Assembly (NCBI GenBank): GCA_025210655.1
Contig: JAOARG010000015.1
Location: 1 to 64,000 of the forward strand
Origin: Bacillota bacterium
GTDB lineage: Bacteria; Bacillota; Clostridia; Peptostreptococcales; Acidaminobacteraceae
DNA: 64,000 nucleotides
Direction: 5' to 3'
Shown: piece after piece, positions 50,994-60,212 of the stretch
Layout: every line of letters begins with the position of its first letter
Position numbering within the stretch: the first letter of the stretch is position 1
Position numbers and translations under genes: made by a program
The notes under the pieces: model-generated
Seen by the model: only the letters and a program-made list of their open reading frames with translations
Told to the model about the DNA's origin: nothing
Database searches by the model: none

Positions 50994-51890
50994 TTGAAAA
51001 TTGATAGACTTTTTTCTATAGTTCATATTTTAATTAATAAGGGGCATGTTACTGCAAAAGAGCTTGCAGATCAGTTTGAAGTATCAAGTAGAACTATTTA
51101 CAGAGATATAGACACATTATCTATGGCTGGTATCCCAATATATACAGATAGGGGGAGCGGTGGAGGAATAAGTATTCTTGATAATTTTGTTCTGAATAAG
51201 ACTGTTATATCTGAAGAGGAGAAGAGTAGTATATTGTTAGGGCTCGACGTGATAAAAGCTACTAACTATGGTGGAAATCATATTGCAATGGAAAAACTAC
51301 GCCATTTATTTCAAGGAAAAGATGGAAGTTTTGTTGAGGTTGATTTTTCAGGCTTTGAAAACGAGACCCAGTCAATGGTTTTTGAAGATATAAAGGATTC
51401 ATTAAAAAAGAGTAGAAGTCTAAAATTATCATATATAAATACTAAAAGTGAGAAATCTGTGAGAGTTGTTAATCCATTAAAACTAGTATTTAAAAAGCAA
51501 AGATGGTACCTAATAGCCTATTGCAATATGAGAAAGGAAATAAGGTCTTTCAGGATTTCAAGAGTTGTTGAAACTGAAAAGACGGATAATCTTTTCACTA
51601 GGAAAAATTATGATATAGAAGGATTTCAACTTAAATCCCATACAATAAATAACTTAGAAAATATAAGGTTAATACTTCATAAGGGTGCCCTTCTAAGGGT
51701 ACAAGAAGAATTTCAAATGAGTATGATTAATGAAAGGGAGGATAATTCAATTATAGTGGAATTTGAAGCAGAGATTGATGAATGGCTATGCAATTATATG
51801 ATGTCTTATGCAGACTATTTTATTGATGTTTTGCCCCTTACTTTAAAAAGTAAACTTAAAGAAAAAGCAGAAAAAATAATGAAATTATAA
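50994..51890 (+). CDS. WYL-domain (YafY/DeoR-type) transcriptional regulator
   Basis: 298 residues from TTG 50994 with GGGAGTG upstream (the in-frame ATG 50979 overlaps the ribosome site). Helix-turn-helix V-T-A-K-E-L-A-D-Q-F-E-V-S-S-R-T-I-Y-R-D-I; WYL domain (about 140-205) with R-W-Y-L-I-A-Y in place of W-Y-L and F-R-I-S-R; a WCX-like C-terminal region. Ligand unknown. Probably controls the two small genes following on the same strand, an AraC-effector-type protein and a YciI-like protein. Confidence 0.92.
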   Translation: MKIDRLFSIVHILINKGHVTAKELADQFEVSSRTIYRDIDTLSMAGIPIYTDRGSGGGISILDNFVLNKTVISEEEKSSILLGLDVIKATNYGGNHIAMEKLRHLFQGKDGSFVEVDFSGFENETQSMVFEDIKDSLKKSRSLKLSYINTKSEKSVRVVNPLKLVFKKQRWYLIAYCNMRKEIRSFRISRVVETEKTDNLFTRKNYDIEGFQLKSHTINNLENIRLILHKGALLRVQEEFQMSMINEREDNSIIVEFEAEIDEWLCNYMMSYADYFIDVLPLTLKSKLKEKAEKIMKL

Positions 51891-51952
51891 ACTAATATGA
51901 CATGCAGTTGTCATATTACATCTTCTATAATAAATATAAGGAGATGATAAAT

Positions 51953-52408
51953 ATGAATTACGAAATAGTTTTTTTAGAAGAAAAATTAGTTGTTGGTAAG
52001 TCTATCGTTACAAGTAATGAAGGAGGCAAAGCAATAGGTGATATTGCTGATCTTTGGCAAAACTTTATCGGAGATGGTATATTTGATGGAATTAAAAATA
52101 AGCAGTCTAGCACGGGAATAGGTCTATATACTGACTATGAGGGGGATTTTACAAAGCCCTACAGATTTATGTGCTGTACAGAGATTTTAAGTTTTGATAA
52201 TCCTGACTTGGAGTTGAGAAAAATAAGTGCTGGAAAGTATGCTAAGTTTACTGTTAAAGGTGATGTGCAAATTGATATAGGAAAGGCTTGGGGAGAAATT
52301 TGGAAAATGGATCTAGCAAGGAAGTATAGCAATGATTTTGAACATTACTTATATGATAGTGATGACATGAAAAATCAAACTGTGGAAATATACATAGCAA
52401 TAAAGTAG
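51953..52408 (+). CDS. GyrI-like/AraC effector-binding domain protein
   Basis: 151 residues from ATG 51953 (AAGGAG 10 bp upstream). Stand-alone small-molecule-binding domain of the SOUL/GyrI type: E-E-K-L-V-V-G-K-S, then I-G-L-Y-T-D-Y-E-G-D-F-T, then S-A-G-K-Y-A-K-F-T-V-K-G and a closing V-E-I-Y-I-A-I. Such proteins bind drugs or act as ligand sinks. 62 bp downstream of the WYL gene, a frequent pairing. Confidence 0.85.
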   Translation: MNYEIVFLEEKLVVGKSIVTSNEGGKAIGDIADLWQNFIGDGIFDGIKNKQSSTGIGLYTDYEGDFTKPYRFMCCTEILSFDNPDLELRKISAGKYAKFTVKGDVQIDIGKAWGEIWKMDLARKYSNDFEHYLYDSDDMKNQTVEIYIAIK

Positions 52409-52438
52409 GTAAAACTGACCTTAATAAAGGAGAATAAA

Positions 52439-52753
52439 ATGAATAAATATGTAGTAAGACTCTCAGAAAAACAAAGGGAACTTATGAGTAAAGACTTAAT
52501 ACTTGGTCATGTAAAGCATTTAAAAAAGCTAAAGATGAAAGGACTTCTTCCTATATGTGGTCCTTGTAATGATGGTACAGCTATAATGATATTTCAAGCC
52601 AATAGTATTAGGGAAGTAGAAAAGTATTTGGAAGAAGATCCTTTTTCAAAGGCAAATTATTATCAGAAAAGAGAAATTGTAGAGTTAAGTGAAGCAACAA
52701 TAGAAAATAATTTTTTATTAGACGATGTTATTGAATACATTGAAAATAAATAG
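52439..52753 (+). CDS. YciI-like protein
   Basis: 104 residues of the YCII ferredoxin-like fold: M-N-K-Y-V-V-R-L, then H-V-K-H-L-K-K-L-K-M-K-G-L-L-P-I-C-G-P, then the F-S-K-A-N-Y-Y motif of the presumed active site. The family contains small enzymes, including dehalogenase-like ones, of mostly unknown role. AAGGAG before ATG, 30 bp after the GyrI-like gene; likely same transcript. Confidence 0.8.
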   Translation: MNKYVVRLSEKQRELMSKDLILGHVKHLKKLKMKGLLPICGPCNDGTAIMIFQANSIREVEKYLEEDPFSKANYYQKREIVELSEATIENNFLLDDVIEYIENK

Positions 52754-52759
52754 TTTATG

Positions 52760-52789
52760 AGCATTCCCAATTTTGGGAATGCTTTTTTA
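52760..52789 (+). terminator. Terminator after the YciI gene
   Basis: An 11-bp perfect stem (52760-52770 with 52773-52783) followed by TTTTTATT. Confidence 0.88.
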
Positions 52790-52795
52790 TTGACT

Positions 52796-52878
52796 AGGAA
52801 ATTATATTTATAATTTCCTTCGGACAGGTTAAACAATCCCGCTATACGGGACCAGCAAATCCTTTCTTAAAAGGATTT
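52796..52878 (+). repeat. Row of three further hairpins before the arsenic operon
   Basis: AGGAAATTATA/TATAATTTCCT (52796-52819), CCCG/CGGG (52838-52850) and AAATCCTT/AAGGATTT (52857-52878) follow one another within 85 bp, after the terminator and before the ars promoter. None has a T run. It may be an RNA leader remnant or an insulator-like structure; nothing known is recognised. Confidence 0.4.
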
Positions 52879-52901
52879 GACTTTGTTCTTTGTAAAAGGT
52901 A

Positions 52902-52960
52902 TTGACAAAGTAATCAATCCACATTACTATATGAGTATATAGGAATATATGCATATATCT
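52902..52960 (+). promoter_or_regulatory. Promoter and ArsR operator of the arsenic operon
   Basis: TTGACA (52902-52907), 17 bp, TACTAT (52925-52930). Downstream the palindrome ATATATGCATATAT (52947-52960) and the flanking ATATA repeats resemble ArsR/SmtB operators. Confidence 0.7.
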
Positions 52961-52976
52961 ATTGGAGGTGTTTTAT

Positions 52977-53357
52977 ATGGCAGAACTTTTTAAAGCACTT
53001 GGAGATGAGAATAGGTTGAGGATTTTAAATCTATTATCAGAATTCAGGCTTTGTGTTTGTGAAATTGAAATGGTTCTTAATTTGTCCCAATCCAATGTTT
53101 CTAGACATCTTTCTAAACTAAAGAATATTGGAATAATATCAGGGGATAAGGATGGACAATGGATTCATTATGAGATAAGTGATAAATTTCTTTCAGAAAA
53201 TGAGTTGCTTTATAAATATTTAAAAGAAGTAACTTTTGAGGACAGAAATTATCAAGAGGATTATAGGGTATGTAAGGAATATGTAGACAGTCCATATGAT
53301 TGTCAGACCATAACTAACAAGAAAGAATTTATGATGAAATTCTTACATGATAAGTAG
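52977..53357 (+). CDS. arsR: ArsR family arsenic-responsive repressor
   Basis: 126 residues. L-F-K-A-L-G-D-E-N-R-L-R-I-L-N-L-L opens the winged helix. The metalloid site is L-C-V-C-E-I-E in the recognition region, the classical C-x-C of ArsR; further Cys occur at Y-R-V-C and Y-D-C. Recognition helix L-S-Q-S-N-V-S-R-H-L-S-K-L. Arsenite binding should release it from the operator at 52947. ATG 52977 after GGAGG. First gene of the ars operon. Confidence 0.92.
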   Translation: MAELFKALGDENRLRILNLLSEFRLCVCEIEMVLNLSQSNVSRHLSKLKNIGIISGDKDGQWIHYEISDKFLSENELLYKYLKEVTFEDRNYQEDYRVCKEYVDSPYDCQTITNKKEFMMKFLHDK

Positions 53358-53391
53358 TTTAAGAATTTTTATGATTTTAGAGGAGAGAATT

Positions 53392-54450
53392 ATGAGTAAA
53401 CAAAAGTTAGAAGGCATTAGTTTCTTTGAAAGATATCTTACGATTTGGGTTGCTATTTGTATGGTAGCAGGGGTTGCTATAGGAAAGTATATTCCTCAAA
53501 TTCCTGATTTTTTAGGTAGATTTGAGTATGCAAAAGTATCTATTCCTATTGCAATACTAATATGGTTGATGATTTATCCAATGATGCTAAAAGTTGATTT
53601 TACTAGTATTAAAAATGTAGGAAAGAATCCAAAAGGTCTATATATAACATGGATTACTAACTGGTTAATAAAACCATTTACTATGTTTGGGATAGCATAC
53701 TTCTTCTTTTATGTAGTATTTAAAGGAATTATTCCAGCAGATCTAGCTAAGCAGTATCTTTCTGGAGCAATACTTCTTGGAGCTGCTCCATGTACAGCTA
53801 TGGTCTTTGTATGGAGTCATCTTACTAAAGGAAATCCAGCATATACTGTTGTTCAGGTTGCTACAAATGACTTAATTATACTACTAGCATTTACACCAAT
53901 AGTAGCCTTTTTACTTGGTGTAGGTGGAGTTTCAATACCTTGGGATACTCTAATACTTTCAGTAGTACTATTTGTAGTTATTCCTCTGGCTGGTGGAGTA
54001 ATAACTAGAAGCAATGTAGTTAAAAAACATGGTATGGATTATTTCACTAATGAATTTATACCAAAATTCAACAATATAACTATTGTAGGATTACTATTAA
54101 CTTTGGTAATAATATTCTCTTTCCAGGGAAATGTTATTCTTGAAAATCCACTTCACATTGTTTTAATAGCAATACCTTTGACTATACAAACATTCTTGAT
54201 ATTCTTTATCGCATATCTTGGAAGTAAGGCTGTAAAACTGCCTCATAACATAGCAGCTCCTGCTGGTATGATTGGTGCATCAAATTTCTTTGAACTGGCA
54301 GTTGCAGTTGCGATTTCTTTATTCGGTACACATAGTCCAGTTGCCCTAGCAACAATAGTAGGGGTTTTGGTTGAAGTACCTGTAATGCTTATGCTTGTTA
54401 AAATAGCTAATAATACAAGATCTTGGTTTAAAAAGGAACAATCTGCGTAA
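53392..54450 (+). CDS. arsB: ACR3 family arsenite efflux transporter
   Basis: 352 residues, ten membrane helices, of the ACR3 (BART) arsenite exporter group, not the E. coli ArsB type. Key Cys in G-A-A-P-C-T-A-M-V-F-V-W-S; S-F-F-E-R-Y-L-T-I-W-V at the start; the late motif A-A-P-A-G-M-I-G-A-S-N-F-F-E-L-A-V-A. It exports As(III) or Sb(III). ATG 53392 has GGAGAG upstream; 34 bp after arsR. Often called acr3 or arsB. Confidence 0.93.
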   Translation: MSKQKLEGISFFERYLTIWVAICMVAGVAIGKYIPQIPDFLGRFEYAKVSIPIAILIWLMIYPMMLKVDFTSIKNVGKNPKGLYITWITNWLIKPFTMFGIAYFFFYVVFKGIIPADLAKQYLSGAILLGAAPCTAMVFVWSHLTKGNPAYTVVQVATNDLIILLAFTPIVAFLLGVGGVSIPWDTLILSVVLFVVIPLAGGVITRSNVVKKHGMDYFTNEFIPKFNNITIVGLLLTLVIIFSFQGNVILENPLHIVLIAIPLTIQTFLIFFIAYLGSKAVKLPHNIAAPAGMIGASNFFELAVAVAISLFGTHSPVALATIVGVLVEVPVMLMLVKIANNTRSWFKKEQSA

Positions 54451-54470
54451 AAATATAAGGAGGACTTAGT

Positions 54471-54641
54471 ATGACTAGAAGTAATAGCCCTTATGGCTCA
54501 AATTATAGTGATGTAATTAAAAATAAATTGGATGAAAAAAACGAAAGAAAAGAAACTAATATATTATTAAGGCAAATTGTTGATGAACTGAAGGTTCTAT
54601 CTTCTTCAGTTGAAAAGCTGTCTAATAATAGTATTAAATAG
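54471..54641 (+). CDS. Small protein of the arsenic operon, unknown function
   Basis: 56 residues, starting M-T-R-S-N-S-P-Y-G, with AAGGAGG exactly placed before ATG 54471. Charged and Asn-rich; the second half (I-L-L-R-Q-I-V-D-E-L-K-V-L-S-S-S) is a likely amphipathic helix or short coiled coil. No Cys, no membrane segment. It sits 20 bp after ACR3 and 14 bp before the oxidoreductase, so it is co-transcribed. No family recognised. Confidence 0.75.
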   Translation: MTRSNSPYGSNYSDVIKNKLDEKNERKETNILLRQIVDELKVLSSSVEKLSNNSIK

Positions 54642-54655
54642 TAGGGGGAAAATAC

Positions 54656-56290
54656 ATGAGGATTATTGTTATTGGAGCAGTAGCTGCTGGGACATCAGCA
54701 GCAGCGAAGGCAAGAAGAAATAATGATATGGCAGAAATCGTAATATATGAGAAGGACATAAATATTTCATATTCAGGATGTGGCCTTCCATATTTTATAG
54801 GAGATGATATTAAGGATATTTCTGAACTTACACCAAGGGATCCGGCATTTTTTAAGAAGAAATATAATATAGATATTAAGATTTCCCATGAAGTTATGTC
54901 AATAGATCCTAAAGTTAAGAAGCTAATTATTAAGGAACTAAGTACTGGGGAAGTATTTGAGGATAATTATGATAAATTAGTAATATCTACTGGAGCAAAT
55001 GTATTTGTACCTAATATTAAGGGAATTGATAGTGAAAATGTATTTTTCATTAGAAATGTTAGGGATGCTGTAAGGATGAAGGCTTTTGTAGATAATAATA
55101 ATCCTAAAGAAGTTATAATAGCAGGATCTGGTTTTATCGGTCTTGAAATGGTTGAAAATATGGTTCACCGTGGAGCTAATGTAAAACTGGTAGAACTTAA
55201 GGATAATATTTCACCAAATCTTGATAAGGATATGTCAGTTTATCTTGAGAAAAAGATAAAAGAAAAGGGTGTAGAAGTAGTTACTTCAAAGAGTATTTCT
55301 GCTATTGATGGTAAAACAGTTATATTGAGTGATAGAAGTGTACTTGATTCAGACATGATTATCATGGCTACTGGCGTAAGACCTAATACAAAGATTGCAG
55401 TAGAAGCTGGTCTAGCTGTTGGTGAGACTGGTGGAATAATTGTCGATGAATATATGAAAACTAGTACTGAAGATATTTATGCATGTGGTGACTGTATTGA
55501 GACATTTTCATCAATCACTGGAAGGTCTGTATATCAACCACTTGGTTCAACTGCCAATAAAACAGGAAGAATTGCCGGTGACGCTATTACAGGTGGAAGG
55601 TTAAAGTATAAGGGTAATCTTGGAACTGGTATATATAGATTGTTTGATTTAGCAGTTGCAAAAACAGGACTTACTGAAAAAGAAGCAATAGCAAATGGAT
55701 ATGATGTGATAGTTAATCATAATATAAAACCTGATAAACCAGCTTATTTTGACGGGGAAGAAATGCTTATTAAAGCTATCGCTGAAAGGGATACGGGAAG
55801 GCTTCTAGGAGCTCAAATAATTGGTATTAATGGTGTAGATAAGAGAATTGATGTACTTGCTACTTTAATTACTTACAAAGCAAATGTTGATGAACTTTTC
55901 CATCTTGATTTAGCTTATTCACCCGCATTTTCTACAACAAAAGATCCTATTCATTATACTGGTATGATACTTGAAAATGCACTTTATAATGAAAGGCCAC
56001 TGATTACATCTGAGAAAATAAGAGGAAATGAAGAGGAGTATCAGATAGTTGATGCTAGAAGTAATTCAGATTATACGAAAAAAGGTCATGTTAGAACAGC
56101 GAATAACCATCCACACGCAGAACTAAGGGATCATTTGAAAAATTTAGATCCAGAAAAAACTACTATTACTTACTGTAATAAGGGTGTGACGGGGAATGCC
56201 GCTCAAAATATTTTGATTAATCATGGCTTTAAGAAAGTATATAATCTTTCGGGTGGGCATAGATTTTACAAGGAAACAAGTGAAAAATAA
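54656..56290 (+). CDS. CoA-disulfide reductase-like flavoprotein with C-terminal rhodanese domain
   Basis: 544 residues. FAD domain G-A-V-A-A-G-T-S-A-A-A-K-A-R-R, active Cys C42 in S-Y-S-G-C-G-L-P-Y, NAD(P) motif G-S-G-F-I-G-L-E-M, and A-C-G-D-C-I-E. The C-terminal rhodanese (about 455-544) has catalytic C507 in Y-C-N-K-G-V-T-G. CoADR-RHD fusions reduce CoA disulfide, persulfides or polysulfide with NAD(P)H. In an arsenic operon it could supply reduced thiols or handle thio-arsenicals; that is inference from context. Last gene of the operon, followed by a terminator. Confidence 0.92.
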   Translation: MRIIVIGAVAAGTSAAAKARRNNDMAEIVIYEKDINISYSGCGLPYFIGDDIKDISELTPRDPAFFKKKYNIDIKISHEVMSIDPKVKKLIIKELSTGEVFEDNYDKLVISTGANVFVPNIKGIDSENVFFIRNVRDAVRMKAFVDNNNPKEVIIAGSGFIGLEMVENMVHRGANVKLVELKDNISPNLDKDMSVYLEKKIKEKGVEVVTSKSISAIDGKTVILSDRSVLDSDMIIMATGVRPNTKIAVEAGLAVGETGGIIVDEYMKTSTEDIYACGDCIETFSSITGRSVYQPLGSTANKTGRIAGDAITGGRLKYKGNLGTGIYRLFDLAVAKTGLTEKEAIANGYDVIVNHNIKPDKPAYFDGEEMLIKAIAERDTGRLLGAQIIGINGVDKRIDVLATLITYKANVDELFHLDLAYSPAFSTTKDPIHYTGMILENALYNERPLITSEKIRGNEEEYQIVDARSNSDYTKKGHVRTANNHPHAELRDHLKNLDPEKTTITYCNKGVTGNAAQNILINHGFKKVYNLSGGHRFYKETSEK

Positions 56291-56308
56291 ATTTAGTCAT
56301 TTATAGAG

Positions 56309-56337
56309 ATTGCTATCATATTGATAGCAATTTTTTT
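56309..56337 (+). terminator. Terminator of the arsenic operon
   Basis: A 10-bp stem (56309-56318 with 56322-56331) and a run of seven T. Confidence 0.88.
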
Positions 56338-56423
56338 AATTATTAATTTATTTGTGAAAGATTTAGGAATACTACTTTAGGGTACATATTAATAGTTGAA
56401 TAATTTCTATGGAGGTGCGTATT

Positions 56424-56840
56424 ATGTTTAGGTTGAAAGATGGATATGAGACTGGAATTGAAAGAATAGATAAAGAACATAAGGAAATTATTGATGCATT
56501 TGAGGAATTATATAACCGCATGCATAGGGGTGAAGGACATAATTATTATGATGATTTGTTAGAATTTTTAGACAAGTATGTAGATGAACATTTTAAAAAT
56601 GAGGAAGACTTACAAGAAGAAATTGATTATCCAGATATAGAAGAACACAAAAATATTCATAAATCATTTAGGGATACTATTCTATCAATCGAAGAAAAAC
56701 ATAAGAACAAAGAAGTAACAAATAAAGATCTTATTGAGATAAATCTAATGATTAAGGAATGGTTGGTTAATCATATTTTAGTTGAGGATAAAAAATTAGC
56801 TGGATATATTAAATCAAATAATATTTCTATTGAAGAATAG
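56424..56840 (+). CDS. Bacteriohemerythrin
   Basis: 138 residues, a four-helix O2-binding di-iron protein. Ligand motifs: G-I-E-R-I-D-K-E-H (His), then H-F-K-N-E-E (His and Glu), then H-K-N-I-H (His pair), and W-L-V-N-H-I-L-V-E-D near the end (His and Asp). All usual ligands are visible. It may sense or scavenge oxygen or NO in this anaerobe. ATG 56424; GGAGG lies in the rejected upstream extension. Confidence 0.92.
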   Translation: MFRLKDGYETGIERIDKEHKEIIDAFEELYNRMHRGEGHNYYDDLLEFLDKYVDEHFKNEEDLQEEIDYPDIEEHKNIHKSFRDTILSIEEKHKNKEVTNKDLIEINLMIKEWLVNHILVEDKKLAGYIKSNNISIEE

Positions 56841-57031
56841 AGTAATAACAATAGAATATAAAGTTTATATTTTCATTAGAGTTGAGGATAGTATTAATTA
56901 AACAGATTGAGTTATAAAATAAACTAGTTAATTTTATATTCTTTATTAAGATCTCATTGTGTCTATTTCTGTAGTACTATAGAATTTGTGTGTATATTTT
57001 CCCAGTCGCCTGGAGCTTTGGAGGTTTTTTC

Positions 57032-59479
57032 ATGCTGAGTAAACTGTCAATTAAAAATAGATTTGTTACAACTGGAGTATTTATTTTAACATTACTTGTA
57101 TCATTCATGATATTTCTTATTATTATGATAAATCAGTTAGCTGAAGTGCCTCTAAAAATAGTGGATCATCCATTGCAAGTTTCTAATGCAGCTTATTTCG
57201 CCAATATTGAAGTGTTGAGGATGCAAAACAACTTAGATGATATAATACTTGCCGATGAGGGGTATGAGATTAGTATATTGATAGATAAAATAAATAGTTC
57301 AGAGGAGAGGGTATATGAATCCCTTGAACTTATCGAAAGTTTTATTCTTGGAGTAGAGGGTAAAGTGCTTCAAGCAGAAGCGAAAAGACTCCTTCAATCA
57401 TGGAAACCAATTAGAGTTGAGTTAATTGAAGCAGTAAAATCAGGAGATGAGCAAAAGGCTTTAAGAATACTAAAGACACGAGATGATGAGCATGCTGAAA
57501 ATTTAGAAAGAAAATTAGTTGAATTAAATAGCTATGCGAGGAATAAGGCAAATCAATTCCAAGAAGAGGTATTACAGTTGGAGGAAAGATTAAAATTTTG
57601 GTCAATTTTCGGAATAGTTTTAGTAATTACAGGTGTGTTTATCGGTATTATTCAAATTGGTAGTAGTGTGTTGTTTAGTATTGGTAGCCTGAGTACTCAA
57701 CTTAAAAACATTATGACAAGTGGTGAGATGAAAAAAGTTTCACTTAGTGGTAATGATGAACTAGTTGAGCTGAGTGATATTTTTAATGATTTAGTTTCCT
57801 CATTGAATAATCAGTTATGGGTTAAAGAGGGGAATAAGAGATTGTTTACTATTCTTAACAGAATAGAATTACCTGAAAATATTCTGAACGATTATATAAT
57901 CGAGTTGTCAAGTTATTGCGATTTCATTTCATGCGCCTATTACCATTCGGATGGTGAGAAGTTGAAGATAAGATCCACACAGAATAGACTCTTATTTATG
58001 GAGGATGAATTTGATATTGGAAGTGGAATAATAGGTGAATGTGCTCGTAGAAATGTAGTTAATACAATAGATTATTCTCAGAAGCTTATTTCTATGAAAA
58101 GAGATTTTCCGTACAACTATATTTCAGTAATACCTGTAAGCTCTGAACATAAGGTTTATGGTGTATTGGTAGTAGTGACTATGGAAAAGCTTTCACTAAT
58201 TGAAAATGAGTACTTGGATTCAGGTATAAAGGATTTGAGAATTTATCTTGAAAATATAGAGCAAAGAAAGCAAATCGATTCATTACTTGAAGATTCAATT
58301 AAAACGAATCAAGAGTTGGTAATAAGGCAAGAGGAGTTAGAACAGTTTAACAATTATAAAAATCAATTTTTTGCAAATGTATCCCATGAGTTAAAGACAC
58401 CTCTTAATTCAATAATTATTTTATCTAATATTCTTAACTCTAAAAAGGTATCAAATTTTGTTGAAGAGGATAATGAAAAAATAGAAATAATTAATAATGC
58501 AGCAATTGAGTTACTAAAGATAATTAATAATATTCTTGATTTATCAAAAATTGAGAGTGGAAAAATAGAAAAGAATGAAGAGATTTTTTCTGTAAATAAG
58601 TTTATGGATAAACTTGAGAATTTATATAGACCTATAATAAACGATAAAGGATTAAAGTGTAATTTTATAGTTCAAGAAGACTGTACTTTATATGGGGATC
58701 AAGAAAAAATATATCATATTGTGTCTAATTTAATATCAAATGCAATTAAGTTTACTGATAAAGGATCTGTAGAAATAATATTCAGAATTGAGTATGATGA
58801 TTATCCAGTGAAATTTGAAGTAATAGATACGGGTATTGGTATAGCAGAAGATAAGAAAAATCTAATTTTTGATGAGTTTATTCAGTCAGATGGTACGATA
58901 AGTAGAACTTATGGTGGTACTGGTTTAGGTCTCTCCATTTGTAAAAGTTATGCAAGTCTTCTTGAGGGAAAAGTTGAAGTTTCAAGTGAACTAGGTGTTG
59001 GAAGTACTTTTGTCTTAATGTTACCGGACTATTATATTGCTAGTAAAGATAGCAACAATGAGATTATTATTGATAATAATGATAAAGATTATGAAGTACA
59101 TGTAGGCGAGTATACTGATAAAAAAATTGTTGTATGTGACGATGAACCATACAATCTTTTTGCTATAGCATCTATTTTAGAAGATTTTGGTGTTGAACCT
59201 ATTACCGTTTCAAATGTATATGACGCTATTGAGAAGCTGGATACTAATACTGTAGATATGATATTTATGGACTTAATGATGCCTGAACACGATGGACTTG
59301 AAGCTCTAGAAATGATAAAAGAAAGAAAAAGTGATTTAAATATACCAATGGTTATAGTTACTGCTGCTGAGGTTACCGCAACTGATTTAGAGACCATTAA
59401 TAGCAGCGGTTATAGGATAATAAAAAAACCAATTGTTCCAAAGGATATAATTAATTTACTAGATGAATTTTTTAGCTAA
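57032..59479 (+). CDS. Hybrid sensor histidine kinase (TM sensor-HAMP-GAF-HisKA-HATPase-REC)
   Basis: 815 residues from ATG 57032 with TTTGGAGG upstream. Two helices (about 10-33 and 190-212) flank a helical extracytoplasmic sensor of four-helix-bundle type; then HAMP, GAF (about 270-410), a coiled coil, phospho-acceptor H452 in S-H-E-L-K-T-P-L-N-S, the ATP-binding domain with D-T-G-I-G-I and G-G-T-G-L-G-L-S, and a C-terminal receiver with D-D-E-P, phospho-acceptor D747 and K-K-P. First gene of a signalling operon that continues into two more proteins and a further response regulator. Confidence 0.94.
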   Translation: MLSKLSIKNRFVTTGVFILTLLVSFMIFLIIMINQLAEVPLKIVDHPLQVSNAAYFANIEVLRMQNNLDDIILADEGYEISILIDKINSSEERVYESLELIESFILGVEGKVLQAEAKRLLQSWKPIRVELIEAVKSGDEQKALRILKTRDDEHAENLERKLVELNSYARNKANQFQEEVLQLEERLKFWSIFGIVLVITGVFIGIIQIGSSVLFSIGSLSTQLKNIMTSGEMKKVSLSGNDELVELSDIFNDLVSSLNNQLWVKEGNKRLFTILNRIELPENILNDYIIELSSYCDFISCAYYHSDGEKLKIRSTQNRLLFMEDEFDIGSGIIGECARRNVVNTIDYSQKLISMKRDFPYNYISVIPVSSEHKVYGVLVVVTMEKLSLIENEYLDSGIKDLRIYLENIEQRKQIDSLLEDSIKTNQELVIRQEELEQFNNYKNQFFANVSHELKTPLNSIIILSNILNSKKVSNFVEEDNEKIEIINNAAIELLKIINNILDLSKIESGKIEKNEEIFSVNKFMDKLENLYRPIINDKGLKCNFIVQEDCTLYGDQEKIYHIVSNLISNAIKFTDKGSVEIIFRIEYDDYPVKFEVIDTGIGIAEDKKNLIFDEFIQSDGTISRTYGGTGLGLSICKSYASLLEGKVEVSSELGVGSTFVLMLPDYYIASKDSNNEIIIDNNDKDYEVHVGEYTDKKIVVCDDEPYNLFAIASILEDFGVEPITVSNVYDAIEKLDTNTVDMIFMDLMMPEHDGLEALEMIKERKSDLNIPMVIVTAAEVTATDLETINSSGYRIIKKPIVPKDIINLLDEFFS

Positions 59480-59510
59480 CTAGGTTAATACTTCTTGGGG
59501 AGGGATGAAA

Positions 59511-60188
59511 ATGTTTAATATTCTTGTTGTGGATGATGATAAAAATAATAGGTTTAGTATAGGAGCATTACTTGAAGAGTTAAGTGTAAATGTTATTGAA
59601 GCAGAAGATGGTGAAAGTGCATTAGGAAAACTGATGGAGAAGAAAATTGATTTGATAATTTTGGATGTCCAATTGCCGGATTACAATGGTTTTCAACTTG
59701 CCAAGATGATTAAGAGTAGAAAAAGCACAAAAGAAATACCTATTATTCTTGCTACAGCTGTTTTTAAGGCTCAGGTTTTTGTTGAACAAGGCTTTGAGGC
59801 TGGTGCAATCGATTATGTTCTAAAACCTATAAACAATAAAATTTTAACATCTAAAGTTAAATATTATATTAAACTTGATGATGAAAAGAATGCTATTATT
59901 CTTGAAAGAAATATGTACAAGAATGCTATAGATAAAATTTGTAAGTCTTCAAATTATATTGTAAGAATATATGGGCCTAAATTGATATATTCAAATGATG
60001 AAGATATGGATAATGATATTAGGGATACCATTGATGAAGCGCAGATTGATGAAATGGTAAATGAAGCTCTTGAAAAAGGAAGATCATACAAGGAAGATAT
60101 TCGTTTAAAAGATATAAAACTCCGATATGAGGCGATAAATCTTGATAAAGATAAGCAAATACTTTTGTTAGTAAGAGTGATTTCTTAA
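59511..60188 (+). CDS. Response regulator receiver protein with unrecognised output region
   Basis: 225 residues. Receiver (about 1-120): V-V-D-D-D at the start, phospho-acceptor D52 in I-I-L-D-V-Q-L-P, and L-K-P-I. Residues 125-225 form no DNA-binding domain I know; they are charged, partly helical, and include an A-I-D-K-I-C-K-S-S-N-Y-I-V-R-I-Y segment. It could relay phosphate between the flanking kinases. ATG 59511 is preferred over 59505, which touches the GGGGAGGG ribosome site. Confidence 0.85.
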   Translation: MFNILVVDDDKNNRFSIGALLEELSVNVIEAEDGESALGKLMEKKIDLIILDVQLPDYNGFQLAKMIKSRKSTKEIPIILATAVFKAQVFVEQGFEAGAIDYVLKPINNKILTSKVKYYIKLDDEKNAIILERNMYKNAIDKICKSSNYIVRIYGPKLIYSNDEDMDNDIRDTIDEAQIDEMVNEALEKGRSYKEDIRLKDIKLRYEAINLDKDKQILLLVRVIS

Positions 60189-60212
60189 TATGTATTTTGG
60201 GGGATGATTACT

